Below are positions 27,855 to 37,921 of a DNA stretch of 38,381 nt, in pieces (position 1 is the first letter of the stretch; every line of letters begins with the position of its first letter). Source of the DNA: Gammaproteobacteria bacterium (lineage in GTDB: Bacteria > Pseudomonadota > Gammaproteobacteria > Nitrosococcales > Methylophagaceae); NCBI GenBank assembly GCA_029210875.1, contig JARGFJ010000024.1, positions 1-38,381 of the forward strand, given 5' to 3'. Position numbers and translations under genes: made by a program. The notes beneath the pieces were generated by a model that saw only the letters and a program-made list of their open reading frames with translations, had not been told where the DNA came from and did no database searches.

Positions 27855-29195
27855 ATGATTGAAAAAATAGTCATTGCTAACCGCGGTGAAATTGCACTTC
27901 GTATCCTTCGTGCCTGTAAAGAACTTGGCATTAAAACCGTCGCGGTTCACTCTGATGTAGATCGTGATTTAAAACACGTTTTACTTGCAGACGAAACCGT
28001 CTGTATTGGTCCTGCAGCGTCTACTGATAGTTATTTGAACGTACCGGCAATTATTAGTGCAGCTGAAATTACCGATGCTTCTGCCATCCATCCTGGCTAT
28101 GGCTTTTTATCAGAAAATGCTGATTTTGCTGAACGTGTCGAAAACAGCGGTTTTATCTTTATCGGACCCAAAGCAGAAACCATTCGCTTGATGGGCGATA
28201 AAGTGTCAGCCATTGCTGCGATGAAAGCCGCTGGTGTGCCTTGTGTGCCAGGTTCTGATGGTCCACTTGGCGATGACGATGCAACTAATATTCGTCTGGC
28301 TCGTGACATTGGTTATCCAATTATTATTAAAGCATCTGGCGGTGGTGGTGGTCGTGGTATGCGTGAAGTACACAGTGAAGCACATTTACTCAATGCCATT
28401 GCCATGACGCGTGCTGAAGCAAAAGCAGCCTTTGCTAATGATATGGTTTATATGGAAAAATTCCTTGAAAATCCACGTCACATTGAATTTCAGGTATTAG
28501 CCGATCAACACGGCAATGCGATTCACCTGGGTGAACGTGATTGTTCAATGCAGCGTCGCCATCAAAAAGTATTAGAAGAAGCGCCAGCGCCTGGCATCAC
28601 GCCTGAATTACGCGCTCGTATGGGTAAAATCTGTGCCGATGCCTGTGTTCGTATTGGCTACCGTGGTGCAGGTACGTTTGAATTTTTATACCAGGATGGT
28701 GAGTTCTATTTCATTGAAATGAACACCCGTATTCAAGTAGAACATCCTGTTACAGAGCAGGTGACCGATACTGACTTAGTCGCTGAACAAATTCGTGTTG
28801 CCTCGGGATTACCCTTGTCTTTAACTCAAGATGATATTGTTATTCGTGGTCATGCTATTGAGTGTCGTATTAATGCTGAAGATGCTAAAACCTTTATGCC
28901 AAGTCCCGGTTTAGTCACGCATTATCATGCTCCAGGCGGTGCCGGCATCCGTATGGATTCGCATATTTATAGTGGCTATCGTGTGCCACCTAACTATGAT
29001 TCGTTGATCGGTAAATTGATTGTTTATGGCACAACGCGTGAATCAGCTATCGCACGAATGAAAACGGCATTGCATGAAATTGGCATTGAAGGTATCAAAA
29101 CCAATGTCGCCCTTCAACAAAGTATTATGGATGATACCCACTTCCAAGAGGGTGGCACCAATATCCACTATCTTGAAAAGAAACTTGGGCTATAA
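27855..29195 (+). CDS. accC: Biotin carboxylase subunit of acetyl-CoA carboxylase
   Basis: ATP-dependent carboxylation of biotin on AccB. The 446 residues are the standard length. The ATP-grasp fold is recognised from the N-terminal [19 protein letters not shown], the Gly-rich ATP loop [45 protein letters not shown], and [14 protein letters not shown] with the catalytic Glu and Arg. The C-terminal carboxylase domain follows from about residue 335. It sits between accB and prmA, the latter starting eight bases after its stop. Confidence 0.98.
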   Translation: MIEKIVIANRGEIALRILRACKELGIKTVAVHSDVDRDLKHVLLADETVCIGPAASTDSYLNVPAIISAAEITDASAIHPGYGFLSENADFAERVENSGFIFIGPKAETIRLMGDKVSAIAAMKAAGVPCVPGSDGPLGDDDATNIRLARDIGYPIIIKASGGGGGRGMREVHSEAHLLNAIAMTRAEAKAAFANDMVYMEKFLENPRHIEFQVLADQHGNAIHLGERDCSMQRRHQKVLEEAPAPGITPELRARMGKICADACVRIGYRGAGTFEFLYQDGEFYFIEMNTRIQVEHPVTEQVTDTDLVAEQIRVASGLPLSLTQDDIVIRGHAIECRINAEDAKTFMPSPGLVTHYHAPGGAGIRMDSHIYSGYRVPPNYDSLIGKLIVYGTTRESAIARMKTALHEIGIEGIKTNVALQQSIMDDTHFQEGGTNIHYLEKKLGL

Positions 29196-29203
29196 CGCCC
29201 ATC

Positions 29204-30079
29204 ATGGCCTGGATTCAATTTATATTCAACAGCACACCTGACGCTGCTGATCACCTATCAGATATGCTGTCAGAGTGTGGTGCGGATGCGATCACATTTC
29301 AGGATAATCAAGATCAACCCATCTATGAACCAGAACTAGGGACAACGCCTTTATGGTCATCGACTGATGTCGTCGCCTTGTTTGATGCCGAAACCGATCC
29401 TGATTCAGTTATTACGTTATTAACTGGCTTAATGGCGCCCACTGCGTTACCACGCTATCGTATTGAAGCCGTTGAAGATAAAGACTGGGTAAGAGAATGG
29501 ATGGATAATTACCATCCTATCAATTTTGGTAATCGTTTGTGGATTTGTCCTAGCTGGCACACTCCGCCTGACAAAAATGCTGTCAATATCATGTTAGATC
29601 CCGGTCTGGCTTTTGGTACTGGCACGCATCCAACAACCGCATTATGTCTTAACTGGCTCGATCAAGCTGATGTCAAAGACAAATATGTTATTGATTATGG
29701 CTGTGGTAGTGGCATTTTAGCAATCGCAGCAGCATTGCTCGGTGCCAAGAAAGTGATTGGCGTCGATACCGATCCACAAGCTTTAGAAGCAACACAAGCT
29801 AATGCGGCACGAAATGGTGTAGAAATCGACACCTATTTCCCCAATCAATGCCCCGATCTAGCTTGCGACCTATTACTTGCAAATATTCTGGCAGGACCAT
29901 TACAGTCTTTAGCGCCCCATTTAGCAGCACTAACAAAAACTGGAGCACCGATAGTCTTATCCGGTATTTTAGATACACAAGCAGAGATGGTCAGCCAAGG
30001 TTACCAAGCTTGGTTTGACATGAATCCGCCCGTACAAAAAGAAGAATGGATCCGATTAACAGGTCTGAAACATGACTAA
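29204..30079 (+). CDS. prmA: Ribosomal protein L11 methyltransferase
   Basis: Trimethylates ribosomal protein L11 using S-adenosylmethionine. The 291 residues show the small N-terminal substrate-recognition domain (about 1-60, MAWIQFIFNS), then a linker and a Rossmann methyltransferase domain with DPGLAFGTGTHPTTALCL before motif I VIDYGCGSGILAIAAALLGA, IGVDTDPQAL and motif IV LLANILAGPL. Its stop overlaps the dusB start by eight bases, indicating coupled translation. The accC-prmA-dusB-fis order is conserved in Gammaproteobacteria. Confidence 0.96.
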   Translation: MAWIQFIFNSTPDAADHLSDMLSECGADAITFQDNQDQPIYEPELGTTPLWSSTDVVALFDAETDPDSVITLLTGLMAPTALPRYRIEAVEDKDWVREWMDNYHPINFGNRLWICPSWHTPPDKNAVNIMLDPGLAFGTGTHPTTALCLNWLDQADVKDKYVIDYGCGSGILAIAAALLGAKKVIGVDTDPQALEATQANAARNGVEIDTYFPNQCPDLACDLLLANILAGPLQSLAPHLAALTKTGAPIVLSGILDTQAEMVSQGYQAWFDMNPPVQKEEWIRLTGLKHD

Positions 30080-31073
30080 ATCTGTGTTTAACATCGGGCC
30101 ATATCAACTGCCAAACAATTTGTTTTTGGCTCCTATGGCAGGTGTTACCGATCGTCCTTTTCGCCAATTATGTCGCCGCTTGGGTGCTGGTATGGCTGTA
30201 TCCGAAATGATTACAGCAAATAAACTGTTATGGGCGAGCAAAAAATCATTATTACGTGCTAATCATGATGGTGAACCCGAACCGCGCAGTGTGCAAATTG
30301 CCGGAACGGATCCCTATATGATGGCCAAAGCAGCTCAACATAATGTCGAGCAAGGTGCCCACATTATCGATATCAATATGGGTTGCCCTGCTAAAAAAGT
30401 GTGTAATGTGATGGCGGGGTCTGCCTTATTGCAAAATGAAAAACTGGTAGCTCAAATTCTAGAGTCCGTCGTTAAAGCCGTTGATGTGCCCGTCACCTTG
30501 AAAATTCGTACTGGTTGGGATCCGCAAAATCGCAATGGTGTAAACATTGCCCGGATAGCTGAAAGCAGTGGCATTCAAGCACTTGCAGTTCATGGACGCA
30601 CACGTGCCTGTGCTTATAAAGGCGAGGCCGAGTTTGACACGATTGCTGAAATTAAAACTGCCATAGCCATACCGGTCATAGCCAATGGCGATATCACGAC
30701 ACCTGAAAAAGCGAAACAGATCCTTGAGTACACCCATGCTGATGGCATCATGATCGGTAGAGCTGCACAAGGAAATCCTTGGATTTTCAAACAAATTCAA
30801 CATTATCTGGACTATAATCAATGTCTAGCTCCACCTTGTTTGAGTGAAGTAAGACAGACATTGCTTGAACATCTTACTACTTTATATGCGTTCTATGGTG
30901 AATATACGGGTGTCCGAATGGCGAGAAAACATATTGCTTGGTACAGCAAAGGCTTACGAAATGGCAATCCATTTCGTCAACAAATGAACACCTTTGACAC
31001 AGCACAGCAACAACTCGAGTTTACCGAACAATTTTTTGCTCAACTGCAACAACAGGACACGTTAGCAGCATGA
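30072..31073 (+). CDS. dusB: tRNA-dihydrouridine synthase B
   Basis: FMN enzyme that reduces uridine in tRNA to dihydrouridine using NADPH. The 333 residues form a TIM barrel (LAPMAGVTDRPFRQLCRRLG at the FMN end, INMGCPAKKVCN with the catalytic Cys, VTLKIRTGWD, LAVHGRTR, IPVIANGDI, DGIMIGRAAQGNPWIF) and a C-terminal helical domain (about 245-333) with ARKHIAWYSKGL. It overlaps prmA by eight bases at its start and fis by four (ATGA) at its end, the classic dusB-fis pair. Confidence 0.97.
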   Translation: MTKSVFNIGPYQLPNNLFLAPMAGVTDRPFRQLCRRLGAGMAVSEMITANKLLWASKKSLLRANHDGEPEPRSVQIAGTDPYMMAKAAQHNVEQGAHIIDINMGCPAKKVCNVMAGSALLQNEKLVAQILESVVKAVDVPVTLKIRTGWDPQNRNGVNIARIAESSGIQALAVHGRTRACAYKGEAEFDTIAEIKTAIAIPVIANGDITTPEKAKQILEYTHADGIMIGRAAQGNPWIFKQIQHYLDYNQCLAPPCLSEVRQTLLEHLTTLYAFYGEYTGVRMARKHIAWYSKGLRNGNPFRQQMNTFDTAQQQLEFTEQFFAQLQQQDTLAA

Positions 31074-31360
31074 GTTATCCACAAGAACAACAGACCGCGA
31101 CCTGCTTTGACCTTGCAGTTAAAGCTGAACGCACCCATGCACCACTTAGTGAATGTGTTGAAGTTGCATTAAAAACCTATTTCAAGCACCTTGATGGTCA
31201 TAGCGCTGCCAATCTTTATGAAATGTTATTAAGTGAAGTCGAAGCGCCCTTATTACGAGCAACCTTAGAGCACACTCAAGGCAATCAAAGTCGTGCCGCC
31301 GAGATTCTGGGTCTCAACCGTGGTACCTTACGCAAAAAATTAAAAGCTTACGGCTTATAA
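31070..31360 (+). CDS. fis: DNA-binding protein Fis
   Basis: Nucleoid protein and regulator that bends DNA and acts at rRNA promoters, recombination sites and many others. The 96 residues match the usual length of about 98. The conserved C-terminal helix-turn-helix is [26 protein letters not shown] (shown here only in part: [17 protein letters not shown]). The N-terminal part is less conserved, as normal. Its ATG overlaps the dusB stop. Expression probably follows growth rate through the dusB-fis transcript, but no promoter of its own is clear. Confidence 0.97.
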   Translation: MSYPQEQQTATCFDLAVKAERTHAPLSECVEVALKTYFKHLDGHSAANLYEMLLSEVEAPLLRATLEHTQGNQSRAAEILGLNRGTLRKKLKAYGL

Positions 31361-31391
31361 ACCAGATAATAATTCAGATCAGGAAACATTC

Positions 31392-32957
31392 ATGAACAAA
31401 GTCCAACGCGCCTTACTTAGCGTTTCAGATAAGACCGGTGTATTAGAACTCGCACAACAACTCACTCGCCTTGGCGTTGAATTGCTATCAACGGGTGGTA
31501 CGGCAAAGTTACTACAAGAAGCAGGTTTGCCGGTAAAAGAAGTATCTGAACATACTGGCTTCCCAGAAATGATGGATGGCCGTATTAAAACGTTACACCC
31601 TAAAATTCATGGTGGTTTATTAGGTCGACGCGGTACTGATGAAGCCATTATGGCGGAGCACGATATTGCTCCGATTGATTTAGTTGTTGTTAACTTATAT
31701 CCGTTTGAAGCAACTATTGCGCGTGATGATTGCACCTTGGCAATGGCGATTGAAAATATTGATATCGGTGGTCCAACCATGTTACGTGCTGCCGCTAAAA
31801 ATCATGCCTCAGTGACGGTATTAATTGATCCTGCTGATTACACACGGGTTATTGATCAAATCGAAGCAAATGGCGGTGTTGATGATGCAACGCGTTTTGA
31901 TCTGGCCATTAAAACATTCGAGCACACTGCCCATTATGATGGTGCAATCTCTAACTATTTTGGTACGTTAACTGCGGGTGAGGACAAAGTAAATTTCCCT
32001 CGCACCTTCAATACCCAATTCCATAAAGCACAAGAAATGCGTTATGGTGAGAACCCTCACCAAAAGGCCGCTTTTTATACTGAAAAGACACCAGAAACAG
32101 GCACGATTGGTGCGGCGGTTCAACTGCAAGGTAAAGCCTTGTCTTACAACAATATTGCCGATACCGATGCCGCATTGGAATGTGTTAAAGCTTTCCCTGA
32201 ATCACCGGCATGTGTGATTGTTAAACATGCCAACCCATGTGGTGTCGCGATAGCAGATGATCTATTAACTGCCTATGATTTAGCTTACCAAACTGATACA
32301 ACTTCTGCATTTGGCGGCATTATTGCGTTTAATCGAGAATTAGATGCTGAAACGGCACAAGCCATTATTGATCGCCAGTTTGTTGAAGTTATTATTGCCC
32401 CTGCAATCAGTGAACAAGCCATAGAAGTCGTCAGCACTAAAAAGAATGTTCGCCTACTTTGTTGTGCTGCATTCCCTGAACAACAAGCTGAAGGATTAGA
32501 CTATAAACGCGTGACTGGCGGTTTATTGGTACAAGACCGTGACACAGCATTAGTGACCGCAGACGAATTAAAAGTTGTAACCAAAAAGGCACCAACAGCA
32601 CAACAAATGTCTGATCTTTTATTTGCATGGCGTGTTGCTAAGTTTGTTAAATCCAATGCGATTGTCTATGTTAGAAATCAACAAACAGTGGGAATTGGTG
32701 CAGGTCAAATGAGTCGTGTAGTCAGTAGCCGTATTGCCGGTATCAAAGCCAATGATGCAGGCTTAACCGTTCCAGGAGCAGTTATGGCTTCTGATGCCTT
32801 CTTCCCGTTCCGTGATGGTTTGGATGCTGCGGCCGAAGCGGGAATTAGCGCTGTTATTCAACCAGGTGGTTCAATGCGTGATGATGAGGTGATTGCGGCA
32901 GCCGATGAACATGGTATCGCAATGGTATTCACAGGCATGCGTCATTTTAGACACTAA
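31392..32957 (+). CDS. purH: Bifunctional AICAR transformylase / IMP cyclohydrolase
   Basis: Catalyses the last two steps of IMP synthesis. The 521 residues have the N-terminal cyclohydrolase domain (about 1-195: [47 protein letters not shown]) and the C-terminal transformylase domain, whose catalytic Lys-His appears as [13 protein letters not shown] and whose other signatures are [21 protein letters not shown] and [18 protein letters not shown] lies seven bases before the ATG. The next gene, the cyclase-like one, begins 22 bases after its stop, so co-transcription is likely. Confidence 0.98.
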   Translation: MNKVQRALLSVSDKTGVLELAQQLTRLGVELLSTGGTAKLLQEAGLPVKEVSEHTGFPEMMDGRIKTLHPKIHGGLLGRRGTDEAIMAEHDIAPIDLVVVNLYPFEATIARDDCTLAMAIENIDIGGPTMLRAAAKNHASVTVLIDPADYTRVIDQIEANGGVDDATRFDLAIKTFEHTAHYDGAISNYFGTLTAGEDKVNFPRTFNTQFHKAQEMRYGENPHQKAAFYTEKTPETGTIGAAVQLQGKALSYNNIADTDAALECVKAFPESPACVIVKHANPCGVAIADDLLTAYDLAYQTDTTSAFGGIIAFNRELDAETAQAIIDRQFVEVIIAPAISEQAIEVVSTKKNVRLLCCAAFPEQQAEGLDYKRVTGGLLVQDRDTALVTADELKVVTKKAPTAQQMSDLLFAWRVAKFVKSNAIVYVRNQQTVGIGAGQMSRVVSSRIAGIKANDAGLTVPGAVMASDAFFPFRDGLDAAAEAGISAVIQPGGSMRDDEVIAAADEHGIAMVFTGMRHFRH

Positions 32958-32979
32958 GCACAATAGTGAACTTAACTAG

Positions 32980-35613
32980 ATGGATCTAATCGAAGTTACA
33001 AAATTATTTAATGCTCACAATCGCTCCAGGATTGAGCGATTGCTTGAGTTAGCACCGCCAGCACATCAGACTTTTTTACAATTTTTACCGTTAATTTTTC
33101 AGTCTAATGATTCAGCTTTGCCATGTTATGTTGAAGGTGCACCATTTGGCATCGTTGACTATCAGCCAAGTAATAAGCTATTAGCCCTCGCCAAGAAAAA
33201 CCATCCCACTCTTTCTTATTCAAAACATGCTTTTAGGCACTATCCGATTCAAGGTCTATACCTGATAAACGATGTTGGTGCCTTGTATTATCCAGATGAT
33301 CCTCAGTTTGATTTATGGCTAATCTATTCTTCGGACAATACCGAGCAGCAGATCCAGTTACTCAAAACCAAATTACACGATAGTATTAGCCTGGCAAAAT
33401 CGTTGGGAATAAAACTGAATGCTCGATTGCTCAATGATACTGCTATCAAAGAATATAAAATTGAATCCGATGATTTAGACAGGTTTTACAGTAGCGGACT
33501 TATTCTGGCCGGCAGTATTCCTTTATGGTGGTTGCTTACACCCGAACAAGAGCTAGACTATCAAACCCATGCGAGACAGTTCATTTCTGCTCCTCCCGTC
33601 GATGCCGCTATTCTTGACTTTGGTCCTTTAGAAAAGCACTCGGCATCCGTGCTTGTTGATACGGCTATTAAAGCAAGTTTAGCTGCCTTGAATTATGGAC
33701 TGCCTTGCTTTCTGGAGTTATTTTTTCAGCAAACCTTACTCGACCATCTATCCGACAATTTATGGCTGTCGCCTCGTTATAAACAAGCTATATATAGCAA
33801 AGAGACCAATACCTTTTTCTGTGAACCTCTTATATTGAAATATGAGCTCGTCTCAGAAAAGATCTCATCTGAATTTATCCCTTATCTCCAGCGTTCACTC
33901 TATTTATTGGCTAACGAACGCTTATCGTCCAAAGTGACATCGCCTCGCTTTCCCTGGCGGCGAGACAATATGGCCGATCTTGTTAATCAATGGCAATGGA
34001 ATAAGCAGGAACTTGCCGAATTAGATCAGCGCAATCAGGCACAAATCCGTCAACGTTTAGATGAATTTAAGCTGACCAAAACACTCACACAACAATTCAA
34101 CAGCACACTTAGTGGGGTAATAAAAAGTTCAGCTCCAGATGCGTCAAAAAAGTTTGTATTACTACAAAAAGCATTTCAAGATCTGTTCGATAGTCCTCCT
34201 GATGTTATCCCATGTTTACCTGAGTCGCTGATACCTGACGTTTCTGAAGATATACTATTTATTGAATTTGACCCGGCATCCAGACAGTGGCGTATCAATG
34301 AAATTGAGCGAACAACGCTAAAAAAAGATCAACGCTTTTCTCCGTTATATAGTAGCGCTTCGTTATTACTTACGGTCGCATGGGCCATAATTAATGGTGC
34401 GCTTTCCAAATATACCCGTGTTAAATTACTTTCAACTAATAGTGATGTGTCGACAACGACCCTTTATAGTTTGATTGAGCAGTTAGTCAAATCGCCTTTG
34501 GTAACGATGCAGTCATCAGATGAACATTTAATTTGGCTACTATTTGCTAATACAGAGATCACCCCTAAACAAGCCTATAAACAGCAAGATATAAAACTCG
34601 CTCTCCGTCTTCGCGATCCGCTAAATTATGGTTACCATCGTCGAAATATGGTCTTGTGTTTAGAGGTAATAACGCGTTCAAAAGATAATATATGGCACTA
34701 CTTGCATAATGATAGTGTCAATGCAGTGGGAGAAACCCTTGCCAATTTTGTTCGTTGGCACTCACCTACTTCACAACAAAATTATGTAGAGTGTTGGTGT
34801 CCGACACCGTCTTTTGCCAGCAATATTAGTAAAAGAATAACGACGCTGTGCCAGCATCTATCTGAGCACGTTCAACATGCACCAGAAAATGGCATCTACA
34901 TTCTTGAAGTAGGTGACCAATTATGCCGAATCCAATGGCAACAGCAACATGTCGATGCCACGCTTTATGCCCATCGTTATGATCTCGACACCATCTTATC
35001 TCTGACTAGAAATGAATTTTATGCCACCCATGTTGATCAGAATTTGGATCATGAAGGCCTTTATCAATTGTTACTAAAGGACCAAAACCGACAGCAAATA
35101 CGTGTGTTTATAGATAGCCAAAAATCACATATCGATGTTTATATTCTCGATGAACTTGGGCACCTCGATAAGCAACAATTTTCGTCACTAAAAGAAACTA
35201 CTTTGCTGACTAATTTGAATCAATTCCTATCTGCTGTAGCTGCCACCCACCATCTGAGTAAACCGCATTTTTATAAATTACATAACATCTACGGTGCGTG
35301 GTCGTTGAAAGCATTACCTCTTCCGTCACCTGATATCACAGACAGTTATCTTCCGGTTCAAGTTAAAATGGAACAGGTCAAAACTGACTCGCCATGCACA
35401 ATAAAATGTGGACCCAAACAGTTTAGTGGCAAAGCCAACGACGCAGCATTATTTGATCAAGTATCGCAATTTATGCTCAGTTTACGTCAATCATCCAGTT
35501 CTTTCTCTCTCTACATTACCGAACTTACATTTGAGCAAATCACACCAATAACAACTACTCACGATCATCTTATTTTCAAACAGCACCTCGAAAACTTACT
35601 TAACAAGCGTTAA
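32980..35613 (+). CDS. Class I adenylate cyclase (CyaA)-like protein, catalytic motif lost
   Basis: An 877-residue protein collinear with E. coli CyaA (848) as I recall that sequence: LPCYVEGAPFGI (47-58), LDRFYSSGLILAG (166-178) and WRRDNMADLVNQWQW in the N-terminal half, and VAWAIINGALSKYTRV in the C-terminal half. In the nucleotidyltransferase motif the Gly-Ser pair is replaced by Asn97-Asp98, and D-L-D-I-W reads QFDLW (109-113), so the first metal-binding Asp is Gln. The positions of E. coli Arg188 and Lys196 are Ser171 and Ser179, and the Gly-rich loop before them is missing. The frame is intact, so this is not a decaying gene. I infer a non-catalytic or altered cyclase, role unknown. 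It lies 22 bases after purH and 67 before argC. Confidence 0.8.
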   Translation: MDLIEVTKLFNAHNRSRIERLLELAPPAHQTFLQFLPLIFQSNDSALPCYVEGAPFGIVDYQPSNKLLALAKKNHPTLSYSKHAFRHYPIQGLYLINDVGALYYPDDPQFDLWLIYSSDNTEQQIQLLKTKLHDSISLAKSLGIKLNARLLNDTAIKEYKIESDDLDRFYSSGLILAGSIPLWWLLTPEQELDYQTHARQFISAPPVDAAILDFGPLEKHSASVLVDTAIKASLAALNYGLPCFLELFFQQTLLDHLSDNLWLSPRYKQAIYSKETNTFFCEPLILKYELVSEKISSEFIPYLQRSLYLLANERLSSKVTSPRFPWRRDNMADLVNQWQWNKQELAELDQRNQAQIRQRLDEFKLTKTLTQQFNSTLSGVIKSSAPDASKKFVLLQKAFQDLFDSPPDVIPCLPESLIPDVSEDILFIEFDPASRQWRINEIERTTLKKDQRFSPLYSSASLLLTVAWAIINGALSKYTRVKLLSTNSDVSTTTLYSLIEQLVKSPLVTMQSSDEHLIWLLFANTEITPKQAYKQQDIKLALRLRDPLNYGYHRRNMVLCLEVITRSKDNIWHYLHNDSVNAVGETLANFVRWHSPTSQQNYVECWCPTPSFASNISKRITTLCQHLSEHVQHAPENGIYILEVGDQLCRIQWQQQHVDATLYAHRYDLDTILSLTRNEFYATHVDQNLDHEGLYQLLLKDQNRQQIRVFIDSQKSHIDVYILDELGHLDKQQFSSLKETTLLTNLNQFLSAVAATHHLSKPHFYKLHNIYGAWSLKALPLPSPDITDSYLPVQVKMEQVKTDSPCTIKCGPKQFSGKANDAALFDQVSQFMLSLRQSSSSFSLYITELTFEQITPITTTHDHLIFKQHLENLLNKR

Positions 35614-35680
35614 ATCCTTTCGCTTTAGTCTCCGCTCTTTTATTATGTACTGTTTCAAATCAACAAAGGCCTGACCGAAC

Positions 35681-36709
35681 ATGATTAATGTTGGCATTGT
35701 AGGCGCTACAGGCTATACCGGAGTAGAGTTATTACGTCTGCTTGCAACGCATCCTGAAGTGACATTAACCGTGATTACATCTCGTGCCGAAGCGGGTATG
35801 CCTGTTTGCGAAATGTTTCCCAATTTACGTGGTTTTGTCGATCTCTGCTTTAGTGAGCCCGATGTAGACCAGCTCGCAGGTTGTGACGTGGTATTTTTTG
35901 CGACACCACACTGTGTTGCGATGGCGATGGTACCTGAATTGATCAAGCGTGGAACCCGTGTCATTGATTTATCAGCGGACTTTAGACTTAAAAATGTCGC
36001 ACAATGGGAACAGTGGTACAACATGCCTCATAGCTGTCCTGAGCTACTCGATCTTGCCGTCTATGGCTTGCCTGAAGTCAATCGTGAACAGATCAAATCT
36101 GCACAATTAATTGCTGTTGCTGGTTGCTACCCGACTGCAACCCAACTCGGCTTTTTACCGTTATTAGAAAATGATGTGGTTGACCCATTACACCTGATCG
36201 CTGATGCTAAATCGGGGGTTAGCGGTGCGGGTAGAAAAGCCGCTGTTGCTAGCTTATTGTCTGAATCCTCAGAAAATATGAAGGCCTATGGGGTTGCCGG
36301 TCATCGCCACTTACCCGAAATAATGCAAGGTTTATCTCGTGCTTACGGCAAGGCTGTAAACTTAACGTTTGTACCACATCTAACGCCAATGATCCGGGGT
36401 ATCCATGCAACCTTATATGGCAGACTGACTAAAGACTGTGATCTGCAAGCATTATATGAACAGCGTTATGCCGATGAACCGTTTGTTGATGTGATGCCTA
36501 TTGGCTCTCACCCTGAAACTCGTAGTGTTCGTGGCATCAATACCTGCCGGATAGCCATTCATCAACCCCAAAATAGTGATACGGTGGTGGTGTTATCAGT
36601 GATTGATAATTTAGTGAAAGGTGCATCAGGCCAAGCGGTTCAGAATATGAACATCATGTTTGGTTTCGATGAAACATTAGCCATCAACACTATTGCAGCG
36701 CTGCCATAA
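35681..36709 (+). CDS. argC: N-acetyl-gamma-glutamyl-phosphate reductase
   Basis: NADPH-dependent reduction of N-acetylglutamyl phosphate in arginine synthesis. The 342 residues have the N-terminal nucleotide-binding [14 protein letters not shown] (8-21) and the catalytic Cys149 in [11 protein letters not shown], then [11 protein letters not shown], the substrate-binding HRHLPEI and the [10 protein letters not shown] and VDNLVKG-like ([17 protein letters not shown]) closing motifs. The ribosome site is poor. The coiled-coil protein gene starts directly after its TAA, so translation is coupled. I see no strong promoter in the 67 bases before it. Confidence 0.97.
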   Translation: MINVGIVGATGYTGVELLRLLATHPEVTLTVITSRAEAGMPVCEMFPNLRGFVDLCFSEPDVDQLAGCDVVFFATPHCVAMAMVPELIKRGTRVIDLSADFRLKNVAQWEQWYNMPHSCPELLDLAVYGLPEVNREQIKSAQLIAVAGCYPTATQLGFLPLLENDVVDPLHLIADAKSGVSGAGRKAAVASLLSESSENMKAYGVAGHRHLPEIMQGLSRAYGKAVNLTFVPHLTPMIRGIHATLYGRLTKDCDLQALYEQRYADEPFVDVMPIGSHPETRSVRGINTCRIAIHQPQNSDTVVVLSVIDNLVKGASGQAVQNMNIMFGFDETLAINTIAALP

Positions 36710-37399
36710 ATGTCATCACTGGCAAAACACGTTATTTACCAACCCAAACCGTATCGATGTCTGATCATTGTTACGGTTGCAGTCTTGCTCACCGCAGTGC
36801 TGATTTGGTTTTATTTAACGCAATCGAATGAGTCGCTGCTTATAGAATTGTCACAACTAAAACAGCAGCAGCAACAGCTATTGAATCAAAATCAACACTT
36901 GCAACAACAGCTTAAATCGGTACAACATCAACTTGAAGATAAAAATCAGTTTATAGCCATCCAAAGCGAAACAGATACACAGTTAAAACGCCGGCTTGAT
37001 GAGCTTCAAAACAAAGTGGTTCATCTCAACAAAGAATTGATGTTTTATCAAACCATTACTCAAGGCAACACCTCCAGTAAATTGCAAATTCGAGAATTGG
37101 AACTCAATGCAATCGCAACTGACAAACCTGAAAATATTAGCTATCGCGTTGTTATCACCCAAGGTGAAAGAATTACTAAACCGCTAACTGGCATAATTAC
37201 TTTAACTTTGAACTATGACACAGACAAACACGACGTAATCAGCGAACATCAGCTTAATTTACGACATGTGCAAGTACTTGAGGGTACATTAAAATTAGCT
37301 GACAATATTGCTCCCAACAGCATCACCATCACGCTAAAACAAAACAAAAAAATCACCCTATCACAATCCTTTGATTGGCAAATTGCTAAACAAAACTAA
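36710..37399 (+). CDS. Membrane-anchored coiled-coil protein (DUF6776-like)
   Basis: A 229-residue protein of unknown function, probably DUF6776 family by position between argC and a bactofilin gene. One membrane helix (CLIIVTVAVLLTAVLIWFYL, about 17-36) is followed by a periplasmic Gln/Leu-rich coiled coil (about 40-115, with LKQQQQQLLNQNQHLQQQL) and a C-terminal domain of beta-strand character (about 120-229). The N-terminus is cytoplasmic with basic residues, so the bulk faces the periplasm. ATG follows the argC TAA without a gap. Link to the bactofilin downstream (15 bases) suggests a role in cell shape or envelope organisation, which is inference. Confidence 0.8.
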   Translation: MSSLAKHVIYQPKPYRCLIIVTVAVLLTAVLIWFYLTQSNESLLIELSQLKQQQQQLLNQNQHLQQQLKSVQHQLEDKNQFIAIQSETDTQLKRRLDELQNKVVHLNKELMFYQTITQGNTSSKLQIRELELNAIATDKPENISYRVVITQGERITKPLTGIITLTLNYDTDKHDVISEHQLNLRHVQVLEGTLKLADNIAPNSITITLKQNKKITLSQSFDWQIAKQN

Positions 37400-37413
37400 C
37401 GTAGAGGCCCATT

Positions 37414-37869
37414 ATGTTTAACAAAGGAAAAAGCAAAAACAGATCTAAATCCGTTCGAATTGATACTTTAATTGGACAATATACTCACATTAAAGGCGAT
37501 ATCAGCTTTAGCGGTGGCTTGCGTGTCGATGGTAATATTGTTGGCAATGTTAATGCCATGGGAGATAACGAATCGGTACTGACTTTAAGTGATTTAGGTT
37601 CTATTGAAGGCGAAATAAGAGTGCCGAACCTAGTCATCAATGGCACTATTATTGGTAACGTATATGCTACCGAACATGTAGAACTGGCTCCAAAGGCCAA
37701 AGTTCAAGGTAATGTCTATTACAGAATGTTGGAAATGGTGATAGGAGCAGAAGTAAACGGACAATTGATCCGTATCAGTAGTGATAATGAAAATATGCTC
37801 GATCTCGCTCACGAACGTGTCGAAGACAGCGAAACCTTTCAGTTAGAACAAAAGTCTAATCTTGACTAA
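37414..37869 (+). CDS. Bactofilin
   Basis: Cytoskeletal protein that polymerises into filaments on the inner membrane without nucleotide, helping to place cell-wall or stalk enzymes. The 151 residues have a basic N-terminal tail (FNKGKSKNRSKSVRIDTLIG), then repeated six-residue beta-helix turns (IKGDISFSGGLRVDGNIVGN, GSIEGEIRVPNLVINGTIIG, VELAPKAKVQGNVYYRMLEM) typical of PF04519, and a short acidic tail. AGAGG lies seven bases before the ATG. It follows the coiled-coil protein gene by 14 bases and precedes erpA. Confidence 0.93.
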   Translation: MFNKGKSKNRSKSVRIDTLIGQYTHIKGDISFSGGLRVDGNIVGNVNAMGDNESVLTLSDLGSIEGEIRVPNLVINGTIIGNVYATEHVELAPKAKVQGNVYYRMLEMVIGAEVNGQLIRISSDNENMLDLAHERVEDSETFQLEQKSNLD

Positions 37870-37921
37870 TTTGCTTGGTTTTTACATACTAAGCACATAA
37901 ATCTAAATTTTGGAGTCAATT

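Noticed and set aside
27600-27950. Minus-strand frames opposite accB/accC
   Set aside because: Antisense to two strongly conserved genes, no supporting signals.
32980-35613. Cyclase-like gene as a pseudogene
   Set aside because: Frame is uninterrupted over 877 codons and the non-catalytic regions remain family-like, which points to selection rather than decay.
37872-37894. TGCTT/AAGCA hairpin between bactofilin gene and erpA
   Set aside because: Five-base stem with a long loop; not a convincing terminator.
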